Shown here: piece after piece, positions 1-9,182 of the stretch
How the letters are laid out: the number at the start of each line of letters is the position of its first letter
How positions within the stretch are numbered: position 1 is the first letter of the stretch
Translations under genes and position numbers: made by a program
Assembly (NCBI RefSeq): GCF_002994745.2
Contig: NC_037089.1
Span: 15,022,141 to 15,086,140, forward strand
Direction: 5' to 3'
DNA: 64,000 nucleotides
Origin: Rosa chinensis
Taxonomy: Eukaryota > Streptophyta > Magnoliopsida > Rosales > Rosaceae
The notes under the pieces: generated by a model
Databases searched by the model: none
The model's input: the letters and a program-made list of their open reading frames with translations, nothing else
Told to the model about the DNA's origin: nothing

Positions 1-210
1 AGCAAGAGATTTGGTGAGAAGTGGAGGAGATCGAGCTTCATTGATGACATGGTCGAGGAGGAGGAAGAGGAGGACGACGATGAATACGACCCCTATCGTG
101 GCGGCAGCGGCGGGAGTCGTAAGCGGAGCAAGAAGAGGCCTTCTGGTGGATTTTCTTGATTTCGCAGCGGTGGTCGATTCAGATGAGGAGGAAGATACTG
201 TACATTATCA
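1..210 (+). pseudogene. SPT5 transcription elongation factor fragment (N-terminal acidic exon)
   Basis: Frame 1 reads a basic stretch, then FIDD, a long Glu/Asp run and a Lys/Arg-rich patch up to a TGA at 157-159. The +1 frame continues with FLDFAAVVDSDEEED. The order RSxFIDD, acidic run, RKRxKK, FLD, DSDEEED matches my recollection of the N-terminus of plant SPT5, the elongation factor that works with SPT4 on RNA polymerase II. The switch from frame 1 to frame 2 near 150-157 is a 1-nt indel, so the piece is broken. The rest of SPT5 (NGN and KOW domains) is absent. It is best read as a captured exon inside a transposon whose 3' end is at 3554. The identity rests on recognition by eye. Confidence 0.6.
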
Positions 211-349
211 ATAAGCCCCTTTCCTTTTTCTCCTTCTTTGTAAATTTAACCCCAAATTGCTTTTAACCCCAAAAAAAAAAAAAAATCACCTCCATGAAAA
301 TCCCCAAATCCAATTTTGATCTTTTTGATCGGTTTTGGTGTTGTTGTAG

Positions 350-394
350 GTACCAATATATATTCAGATGAACGAAGAGGTTGCGATTAAGCTG
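350..394 (+). pseudogene. Casein kinase 1-like exon fragment
   Basis: A short segment follows an AG acceptor (348-349) and precedes a GTGAGT donor (395). It encodes G-T-N-I and then, after a small indel, QMNEEVAIKL. This matches the kinase subdomain I-II region of plant casein kinase 1 (GTNIQTNEEVAIKLE), which holds the ATP-binding lysine. Only one exon is present. It sits between an SPT5 fragment and a cysteine oxidase fragment, so it is interpreted as transposon-captured. Confidence 0.5.
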
Positions 395-915
395 GTGAGT
401 GTAGCAATTGAGCTCCTGATGTTGACTTTTGTTTTGATGCTCATTTGGTCCTGTTTGATGCCAATTTGGATGCCAATTTTCAGAACATTCTGAAAATTTG
501 GGAGAATATGGTTTATGAGTTTATGGTGTGCTTGGTAGACATGCTTCAGCTTTCAGTTTATTAGTAATGCCATAGGTTTGGGGAACCAATAGTTCTTAAA
601 TCAATGGAATTTGTGGTTAATTGCATTAGTGGTATAAACTTGCTTTGTCATGTACGAAAGAAAATGGACAAACTCTTGCATTTTCAGGAAGCAAATAGGT
701 CCAGATCTCATTAGATTTGGTAGTAATTTGGATGTAGTGTAGGTTACAGCAGATGAGTTATCTGGGAGGGTTGGCTCTCGCATTCTTCGCTTTGGGCCCC
801 CTTTTATGCTATTGTAATTTGTTTCCAATTCTTTTTATTTATTCTGTTTTTGGGCGCAGCTTTGTACTAGAAATCAAAGTTTGATATGTAGTCTGTACGT
901 ATTTGTTCTATCCAG

Positions 916-983
916 ACTTGAAAAAACTTTGCTTTAAGTATGACACCGAACCATATTACCAAGCTCTAGATGTTAAAGTCAAG
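916..983 (+). other. Unassigned exon-like segment
   Basis: A polypyrimidine/AG acceptor and a GTATGC donor bracket an open stretch reading DLKKLCFKYDTEPYYQALDV. I do not recognise the family. Its splice-like borders and position among captured exons suggest another host gene fragment. The neighbouring sequence at 400-900 and 1100-1640 shows no coding signal I can support. Confidence 0.25.
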
Positions 984-1035
984 GTATGCAGCTTTACATT
1001 TTTCATTTTTGTGATTGCAAGTGATATCACAAAGA

Positions 1036-1095
1036 CAAAACCCAATTCAAGTTTGTAGTCAAGTGACCTTGACTACAAACTTGAATTGGGTTTTG
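1036..1095. repeat. Perfect 28-bp hairpin with a 4-nt loop
   Basis: Bases 1036-1063 are the exact reverse complement of 1068-1095, separated by TGAC. A third, partial copy of the arm follows at about 1109-1128. A perfect stem this long could act as a small-RNA source or may be a minute foldback repeat. Confidence 0.8.
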
Positions 1096-1647
1096 CAAAT
1101 TGTGATGAAACTTGAATTGGGTTTGCTTGTCTTGGTGCTGTTTTTAATAAAGAATTGGATGGTCTAGTTTTTGTAACTTACTGCTTTTGTAGTCTAGTTT
1201 TGGATTCAGGAATGTGAGGTCTTAAGTCTTAATAGAATATCCTGCATTGACAGTTAAGGTTTATCCCAAGCATGCTTAAATCACATTTCTTTTCTTTCTG
1301 CTGTTTCTGGCGATTGGATTGATGGGGTTTTGTTCTTTATTGATGATACCATAGTAATGCAAACCGATGATAATTCTAATACAGTCGATGTGGTATGTGG
1401 GAATAGCTTGATTGAGTAATGTCCTCTAAGATTGGCTAAGTGTACAAAGATGACTTTGCTTTTTGTCTTATTGTATGTCTGTTCCTTAATAGAGGTTTAT
1501 CTTTTCTTAATGATAATTCTTGTTTAAAGTTTACTCAATCCAAAAGGTAAGATCTTAAGAGTCTGAGTCAGAATGGTATGAAAGTTTCTGTTTCTTATAG
1601 TGACATTAGCATGACTTTACGTTTCTGATCTTGGTTGGAATTTACAG

Positions 1648-2320
1648 ATGCAATCCATCCTGCTGATGTTAGACTTAAAGAGGAAAATCCAGATGATGAT
1701 CGAGGGCTTGGTTTTTTCAGAGACAATCTAGATAGAGTTTCTCGATGGACTCAACCAATAACATACTTCAATTTATATGAAGGTGATCGTTTTACGGTAA
1801 GCATTTAGCAGAAAGGACATATATTTTTACTTCAATACCATCACTTTACTGCCAAATAGAAATGCTAACTTTTTCTTTTTCTTCTTCCCAACTCGTTCTT
1901 ATGGATTTTATATTGTGAAACTTTGAAGCAATTGTTGGTAACAGTGTTCTTACTGCCTTGACTGTGTATATGTGCATGTAAAATAAATCGAGTTTCTCTA
2001 TGAACTTTTGATATTATGTAGATTATATTTTGTGTACTTCTCCATGATATGATTGTTGGAATCATCATTCATCTGAGTTGCCACTTAACAATTTATTAGG
2101 ATTCTTGTTGTGTTAAAAGCTCTCTTATATTATTACTGAGTGATTAGGTAAATTGTTTTATGCAAATATGTATTCTGTTTTCCTACTTCCTCAGTCATTC
2201 CACTTCATGATCACCCTGGCATGACTATTTTTAGCAAAGTTCTGTATGGTTCTTTGCATGTGAGAGCTTACGATTGGGTGGAGCCTTCCCACGAAAGCAA
2301 GGGATCAAATTACTTTCCAG
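1648..2320 (+). pseudogene. Plant cysteine oxidase (PCO / ADO family) fragment
   Basis: Two exons are recognisable. Exon one (1648-1796, AG acceptor and GT donor) contains WTQPITYFNLYEGDRF. Exon two (about 2170-2320) contains [18 protein letters not shown] sequence with H-x-H and later [15 protein letters not shown]. These are the conserved cupin strands of plant cysteine oxidases, thiol dioxygenases that oxidise N-terminal cysteine of ERF-VII factors in oxygen sensing; the HxH histidines bind iron. A further piece at 2469-2495 (VRLAHLQT) matches the start of the next exon but then hits a stop. The start of exon two lacks about 2 nt relative to the family. N- and C-terminal parts are missing, so this is a non-functional captured fragment. 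Confidence 0.7.
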
Positions 2321-2572
2321 GTCTACTTTCTCATTGAAATTTCAGCTTTTGCATGGTTTACGCTTCTTACAAATAACTATTTTCATATTGCTCTTAGTTC
2401 CTAAACACAATGTTCTCATGATCTGAGGTCAAATTATGTGGTAAATGATGGTGTGCTCTCCAATGCAGTAAGATTGGCACACTTGCAGACTTAATACACA
2501 TTGTACTTACATGGGTTGAAGAGATTTTACATTCCTCTTTCTCATACTATGAGTCTTTTGGTATGTATTACA

Positions 2573-2856
2573 GGAGATGAGATGACTTGAATTTTCTGGA
2601 AATCAATCAAGGATAAGGTGTGTTGATCTAACTCTTATTTCTCCATCAATATGTGTGTGTTGTAATATATTCTTTTTTCCAGTTTAGATTTTCTGGTCAA
2701 GATTTTGATTACTCAATCTTTCTCTTCTCATCGTGTTACATCTGCAGCTTATTCTCCCCTTTTTGGATTTGGACATTAAGTACTTTGACCTTGGTCTTCC
2801 TCACCGTGATACCATTGATGATAAAGTTACCATTGAAAGTGCAGAGGCTACTCTTA
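2573..2856 (+). pseudogene. NADP-dependent isocitrate dehydrogenase fragment
   Basis: Exon 2573-2617 reads GDEMT-stop-IFWKSIKDK, and exon 2748-2856 reads LILPFLDLDIKYFDLGLPHR and continues DDKVTIESAEATLK. Together they match the N-terminal region of plant NADP-isocitrate dehydrogenase (isocitrate to 2-oxoglutarate). The TGA in the first exon replaces an expected Arg codon. Exon borders keep AG/GT signals, so the copy came from genomic DNA, not from cDNA. Upstream and downstream exons are absent. Confidence 0.75.
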
Positions 2857-3239
2857 AGTACGTTTGCTTGATTGGTGTAGGTTGTCAGATAAGGACGTTT
2901 TGTATATGCAAACATTTACTTCCATTTTCTTGTATTTGAAAGTTGATATATACATATTATGCAGGAGGATTAGAATGGGGCTGCTCTAGGTAGAAGTGTT
3001 TTGGTGTGGATCCTAATATAAATTTGAAAGTATGCTTAGGCAGCAGCTGTGGTTGATAGTCTGGCCATCTTTTAGAAGTGAAGGTGCTGCAGTGCTGTTG
3101 TTTTGGCTTACTCTTGATTGCTGCTTGGTTATAGATGATGGGTTTCATATTGTAATTTGATATTTTTCGGTTCATAATAATTGCTATAGATGGTACTAGC
3201 TTTGGTGTGCAATACACACCATTTTTTTTTAAAATGAAA

Positions 3240-3540
3240 TATTCTTTTGCGACGGCAAAGTATCCGTCGCAACCAATTCACCCCATTTTTTTTTAAAAAT
3301 GAAATATCTTTTTGCGACGGCAAAGTACCCGTCGCAAATAGTTTAGCCATTGCGACGGCAACAGTTTTCCGTCACAAATAATTTTTGCAACGGCATTTTA
3401 CCGTCGCAAATAGATTTTGTGACGCCACCTATTGCAACGCCAGCATTTCCGTCGCAAAAGGCTTAATTTTCCGTCGCGAAAAGTTTTTTCCGTCGCAAAA
3501 GCCCAATTTGCCGTCGCAAAATAAGCGTCGCAAAAGCAAT
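3240..3540. repeat. TTGCGACGG subterminal repeat array
   Basis: About ten copies of an 8-9 bp motif (TTGCGACGG or its complement CCGTCGCAA, some with one substitution) are packed in 300 bp in both orientations. In CACTA elements such arrays bind the element-encoded TNPA-like protein. Confidence 0.8.
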
Positions 3541-3554
3541 TCTTTTTAGTAGTG

Positions 3555-5046
3555 CATGGAGCACGTTTTACAAATAGGTTAAAATGCTCACTAAGATGAC
3601 TACTTGATTGGGAAGGGATATGCCCACGCGTTTCCATAACAAGTTTCGGATTCTATCGCGGTTCATGTTGGACAGGATCTTCATTGGAAGCCCTTAAAGA
3701 GTTAAGGGAAACTGCTGAACACTAGAAATCCGAGTTTGAGATGAAGGATTTGGGAGAACACGATTATGTCTCGATTTGGAACTTGAGCATCATGTTGATA
3801 GATGCTTAGGCATTTTGACAAGGTCAAAACTTCAAGCACCCCCATAATCGTCCGTAGTCTTGATCCTGAAAAAGATCCTCTTCATCCGAAGGATGATGGC
3901 AAAGATGTGCTCGAGGCGTACAATAGGCACATTATTGTACTTAGCTAAATGCACAAGACCGGACATCTCGTTTGCAATGAACTTGTTAGCTAGATATAGT
4001 TTTGCGCCAACGAGACGCCATTAGATTAATGGGAAAGATATCTTTCAGTACTTGAGATGTACGATTGATATGGGCATGTTCTATCCCTATAGAAAGATGG
4101 TGGATTCGGACCCATCACACACCAGGAACGCCTCCAACACTAGTCTGCGTCCTCTATCCCCATCCCAAAACAACGTGTTTTAGAAAGTTTTGCTGATATT
4201 GGGTATCTCTCTGACCCACACAAAGGTCGTTTCCAAACTGGTTAAGTGTTCACAATGAGAAAATACTGTGGTATCTTGGAGGTCTACAGAACAGACCTTA
4301 GTCACTATATCTTCGAACCATGCAGAGATTATTGCTCTTCACGAAGTGGTTCGTGAATATATATATGGATTGGATCCATAGTTATGCATGCTCGAACAAT
4401 TGTGGTTTGAAGTCTACCTTAGATGAGCCTACACAAATGAAGCAAGGCTACATCAAAAGCGACCACACCAAGTATAATCAGCTACAACAGACTCTCCTCA
4501 AGATCAAAGTGAACTAGGTTCAATCTGAGGATAGTGTAGCAGGCTTGCTCACTAAGTCATTGCCTAAATTCCACTTTCGAGAAATATGTTGGTAGCATCA
4601 TTTGCTGAAGTTATCCGAACTCCCATGACCGTTGTCATCAGGGGGAGATGTTTACATGTATGGTCTCGAAAGGTGATGGGTGTGTTGTGCTCTTTTTCCC
4701 CTTCGACCGAGGTTATTTTTGTCCTACTAGGTTTTTGTTACTCGGCAAGGTTTTTAGAGAGGCAATGAGAGAAGCACCACGTTTGGGCAACACAAGGGGG
4801 AGTGTTAAAGTAAAACCCTAATTTGTGTTTGGCCCAAACTCTAGGTTACTTGACCTAGTGGTAATAAGGTTTAATTAGAAGAATCTAGAGATTATCTTTC
4901 CTTGTATGATTCAGACTCTATGCATTATAATTCTCTATATAAATAGGCCCCTATTATCAATGAGAACACACAGCAATTTTCTCTCAATTTCTGATTTCCT
5001 AAAACAATATTAAATTAGTTGGTGAAACCTGTTGTATAGGTCAACA
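3555..5046 (+). mobile_element. Decayed Ty1-copia retrotransposon, 3' half with LTR
   Basis: Fragments in shifting frames resemble copia reverse transcriptase and RNase H: FEMKDLGE, LELEHHVDRC, a GYLSDPHKGR-like motif near 4200, ALHEVVREYI, CGLKS..DEPT, and QTLLKIKV followed by LLTKSLPK near 4550. A polypurine tract (AAGGGGGAG) precedes an LTR-like segment at 4803-5046 that begins TGTTAAAG and ends CAACA. Many stops and frameshifts make it long dead. The gag, protease and integrase regions are missing, and the left side abuts the CACTA terminus. Confidence 0.75.
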
Positions 5047-5668
5047 GATTATCCACTTATAATTTGATATGTGTACTTTGTAAAAAAAAAAATGACTAAT
5101 ACTAAATACTCATTAATTGTTTTATATGTAAATTGTTCAAAAACTTGTAAACTAACCTGTTGACCATCATACCATCTGATAATGGGCTACGGTTTCTCTC
5201 CTCTCATCAATTTATGAATGCAATCTCTTTATGGATAGAGAACATGTATTACTTGGTGACTAATCGAGGATATGGTATTTATAGGCAACAAGACTAAGCC
5301 CCTCCCATAAAGGAGACTTTTAGAACTAAATACTTTAAGCCACATTTATTTCACAAATCATGTTCACTTCGCTTTTTAATAACCAAGTAAATCGGTATTC
5401 CCTAATCGATTTGGTCATGACAAAGAGGGATTCTTAGATCAATAAGTAATCCCAATTCCATATATTACTTGTTGTTCTACATTAAGTTGCCAGCATCTGA
5501 TTATCCAAATAATTCTTACATGCAGTTACATATAACAACAGATATATAGAAGAATAATGCTGCTGCCTCCAATATCCAGAGATTTAGACTGTACTGAAAT
5601 GCAACAAAAAGTGGTGGACTTCAATGGTAAAAAGGTAATAATTAACTGTCCTCACCACGCCAATTACA
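5047..5668. other. Intergenic spacer
   Basis: AT-rich sequence between the copia LTR and the 3' end of the first REM gene. I see no gene or repeat structure in it. Confidence 0.5.
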
Positions 5669-5958
5669 TCATCCTCTAAACATGTGTACTTTCAGTACAA
5701 GGTCATTCACCTTCATGAGCTCAAATATGCAAACATCTCCTACACTTAAATGATTTTCCTTCACAAATACATGCCAGCCGTGATTAATTTTAGCTGTACG
5801 ATGGATTTCAGACAGATTCAAACAAGCAGACCAAAATCTATCTCCAACCTGAAGCTTGAGGAACTGCCGCCCGTGTTTCGTGAAACTCATGATAAATCGA
5901 AGCGGTATATTCTACAACAAAGGAATATATAGTGCTGAATTCAAAAAATACAACATGC

Positions 5959-6008
<50 letters not shown>

Positions 6009-6883
6009 ATGATTCTTCACTGAAAAAGGAGTTCAATTAATATTATTACCAGAGTATAATTATGGATATAATGGGGCTGCATGGCTATCATGATGGAAGG
6101 ATTTTCAGATTTGAAAGCCTTGGCTCTCTCAAGAGCTTTGGACGAGCCTCCCCCATCTTTTTTCCTAGAAAAATCATCTTCTTTCCCTATAAACACGTCA
6201 ATAGGATATCATGCTTGCATGAACAGTAGAAGAACCATAATTTCGATAATAAAAACCTAGCCATACTCGAAGCAAACATCAATCGAAGTACCTTTCATTT
6301 TGGCTTCACTAGTTGGACCAAGTGTTCTCTTTCTTCTGGAAGGCCTAGCAGATGGTGATGGAGATTTGTCTCTTGTTTTAGAGCAGGGGGTAAAATCATT
6401 TAAGATTTCAATGGAGTTATCATCTTCAACATAAGAGTCATCGATAATGATGGGATATTCAGTCTCTGTTGCAGTTCTATCAAATATGCAAACTTCGAAC
6501 ATAGAATTCCCTTGGTATGTAAAAAGTAGGAAGTGACCGCTGTCTAGAGAGTAAAACTTGAAGAACTCTTGCCAACCCTTTTCAAACCAAGCCTCACTAT
6601 CGCTTTCTGTCACTTCCACTTCCCATTGACAACCACTTGGAAGCTTAAGACGCACTGATTTTGATAAGTAGTCTCCATATTTCTTCACAAATTTTGGTGG
6701 AATTTTCTGCACGATAGAACATTCATGTCAAACTAAGGTATTTCTTAGATCAGACACACGCGCGCGCACACAGAAAGAGAGATAGGCAGCTAGTATTACC
6801 AGTTTGATGCTAGAAGTTTCATCCACAATAACCTTGAAAAATCGGGGAGTAGTAGCAGAAAATGTTGACCGAAAAGCACTCAT
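5669..6883 (-). CDS. REM-type transcription factor with two B3 domains
   Basis: Four exons on the minus strand: 6883-6800, 6706-6292, 6186-6050 and 5911-5669. All junctions are AG/GT, the phases agree, and the product is 292 aa. Exon 1 begins the first B3 domain (TPRFFKVIVDET) and exon 2 continues it (IPPKFVKKYGD, W-x-V-E-V, W-x-E-F-x-K-F-Y-S-L, F-x-V-x-I-F). A Ser/Pro/Arg-rich linker follows. Exons 3-4 form a second B3 domain (ALERAKAFKSENP, SFTKHG, LQVGDRFW, GDVCIFEL). REM proteins are nuclear DNA-binding factors, many active in reproductive meristems. The ATG is supported by the family's short first exon. It is the least damaged two-domain copy of the cluster. An (AT)n microsatellite lies in intron 3. 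Confidence 0.8.
5958..6006. repeat. (AT)n microsatellite
   Basis: About 24 uninterrupted AT units lie inside intron 3 of the REM gene. Confidence 0.95.
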
Positions 6884-8190
6884 TTTTTATCTTCGAAAGC
6901 TTTTCTCACCGGTTGATGGAGGAAGCATGGAGAAAATTAGCTGTAATTTTGTATGTGTCTGCACCCTTTTAACTTCTCACGTAGAAATCTATAGCCCAAT
7001 TGTAAGTTCGGATACTCGGATAGGCAGGTTGCACTGTTTTGCAAATATATGTAATTGAAAATGCACCATGGTACTCAAGTAGTCACAAAGCTCGAAGAGA
7101 AATCTAATGATATCAACTGTATTGATGGTCATTGATTTTATCCCATGAATGAGTTTCGAGAATCTTAAATTTAACTTGAAGCCGTGAATGATTAATGGAA
7201 GAACTGAAAGGTTCATGAACAATATTTCAACCAGATGAGTCATGAGATGAACCCATTAATTGCATAGAACCATCCAGATATCTACAAAGATAAGTAAACA
7301 AGCTCCACCACTTACCCACTTCTATTTTTAACATTTTGCCCACTTCCATTTTTTACATTTTACCCACTTCCATACAAGTCAATGGGGTGCTTATGTTATA
7401 CGAGGCCCCTGAGCTTCTCATTAAGTATCCACACAGGTTGGGATTTATTTACAAAAGATTCGATTAACCCTTGTTAACGGACTTCTAAAACCAAGTCACA
7501 GCTCGACAACTAGGCTCCACTATAGTCTATAGCTCTTTATATCAGTATGAAATCACTTTTTTACGAAATAACATTTGGACCATCGATCGCATGAATTGAT
7601 TGTCAGATTTCTTTTAGACAAACAATGCTATTACGGAGCCACCTCCATAACCCAATTAAGAAAGAAAAAGTACCTATCAATTTTTTCGAATGAAAAAGTA
7701 CCAATCAATTGTACGTATTAGGAACATAAAGGTTCCATTGACTTTAGAAATTAGCTCCACAATCGATCATTTGGTGTACTGAAATAGTCTTCCAATTATA
7801 ATAGGTGTCTCTAATTAGTTTGATTAAACAGTTGATCCATGTATGATAGTTGACATAGTAACATTTGGTTAAAAAGATAGCTACCTCAATATGAGCTAGG
7901 ACTTATACATAAATGTACAAGATCATTGAGTGAGAGAGTGCATATACTTGTACAATGTACATCATGGAATGCATATACCTCTTATTGGCGAATTCACGAG
8001 TTCAGGTCCCGGTGGATGCACGCAAATGGGACCCTTGGGAATAGTTATGTGCATCAACAAAAACTGTCAATCGCAACTTTACAATAGTTTTTTTTTTTTT
8101 TGGTCTGCAACTTTACAATAGTAGAAACTAGAAAGTTACATGTGGTCGACCTCAACACGCCTCACAAAATGGCATTACTTATGTACTTGC
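6884..8190. other. Intergenic region between REM genes
   Basis: Promoter and 5' flank of the 5669-6883 gene, then AT-rich sequence with a short CCCACTTCCATTTTT-type imperfect tandem repeat near 7315-7375. No coding sequence that I can support. Confidence 0.5.
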
Positions 8191-8804
8191 CTAATCAACG
8201 GATCTAAAAATGTGAAATTTCAGCACAACGTCATTCATTTGTATCAGCTCAAATATGCAAACATCTCCATCAGTCAAACAATTGTCGTTGGAAAATGCAT
8301 GCCATCCAGCAGAAAATTTAGCTGTTGAATATTTATCATAGATATTCAACTTCACAGGCCAAGATCTATCACCCACCTGAAGCTTCACAGCTGTTGCTCT
8401 TGTGTAGCAAAACTCTTGACAAAACTGGCTCGTACATTCAGCATATAAGGGATATAAAGTTCTAATCGAAGAGATGTAAAGTTTAATATCAAACAATCAG
8501 GCTAACAAAGGTTAAGAACTAATTATGAAAAAACATTTATTATTCTTCTGTGGATATATGGGAAAGCTCAAAAATTAATAGGCATGTTAGGTTGATCATT
8601 AAATAGCAAACTACAAAGACCCCCCTAGTAGAAGTCCAAAACACAAATAACTCCTCCACTTTTGATTTTATACATCTAAGGACAAAAGTTTACACTTAAG
8701 GACATTTTGTCTTTAGTAAGTCTTTTACTTTCCTTAATAGTTATCTCTTCCTTTGGTAAAAATAAAATTGACGGAGCGTAGTGGGCCCATGCTTTTGAAT
8801 TTGT

Positions 8805-9125
8805 TTGTTTAACCATATTGCAGGTATAAGTCCATCCTCTATACTCGAAGGTAAACGGTTATTTTTACCATTCATAATTTCGATTGTTGATAGACTTGAG
8901 TTGATTGCTATCTGCAAAATTACTACTAAGGAACTGCAAAAGGAGAGAGAGAAATTGAGAAAATTAAAAACCTATAGAGATAATCTTAGTAGAGATTCTC
9001 CCAATTACTGGGATATTATCTATAGACTACAGACTAGAATCTATAGAATAGAAGAGGAGATAGATAATCTCTTAGATGTTCTGGAAGAGGAACAAAAACC
9101 TCTTGATTATTTGAGCATTGGTTAG
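8805..9125 (+). CDS. Small coiled-coil ORF in the pararetroviral leader
   Basis: Up to 106 codons, ending 13 bp before the primer-binding site. The second half is a charged heptad-like helix (KELQKEREKLRKL, RIEEEIDNLLDVLEEE) that predicts a coiled coil; the first half is hydrophobic. It resembles the small helical proteins encoded upstream in some caulimovirids but has no motif I can name. The true start is uncertain and may lie at an internal position. Confidence 0.45.
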   Translation: MFNHIAGISPSSILEGKRLFLPFIISIVDRLELIAICKITTKELQKEREKLRKLKTYRDNLSRDSPNYWDIIYRLQTRIYRIEEEIDNLLDVLEEEQKPLDYLSIG

Positions 9126-9138
9126 ATCCGCACATCAC

Positions 9139-9150
9139 TGGTATCAGAGC
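9139..9150 (+). promoter_or_regulatory. Initiator-Met tRNA primer-binding site of the pararetrovirus
   Basis: TGGTATCAGAGC is complementary to the 3' end of plant initiator methionine tRNA and primes minus-strand synthesis in Caulimoviridae. Confidence 0.9.
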
Positions 9151-9182
9151 TTGTAAAATAGCTCAAGGAGAACCCCTCCTTA

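Larger units (their letters stand above)
1..3554 (+). mobile_element. 3' portion of a CACTA-like transposon carrying gene fragments (5' end outside window)
   Basis: The right end, 3543-3554, reads TTTTTAGTAGTG, the inverse of the CACTACTA-type terminus of plant CACTA elements. Just inside it (3240-3540) lies a dense array of TTGCGACGG / CCGTCGCAA motifs in both orientations, the usual layout of CACTA subterminal repeats. Upstream are spliceable pieces of at least four host genes, all in the same orientation. The 5' terminus is not in the window, so that all of 1-3554 belongs to one element is inference. A multi-gene Helitron next to an unrelated CACTA end is the alternative. Confidence 0.5.

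Noticed and set aside
601..828. Minus-strand 75-codon frame
   Set aside because: No motif, and it lies between plus-strand captured exons; probably chance.
3240..3540. Possible CRISPR-like or satellite array
   Set aside because: The motif is 8-9 bp, irregularly spaced and in both orientations, which fits CACTA subterminal repeats; the genome is eukaryotic.
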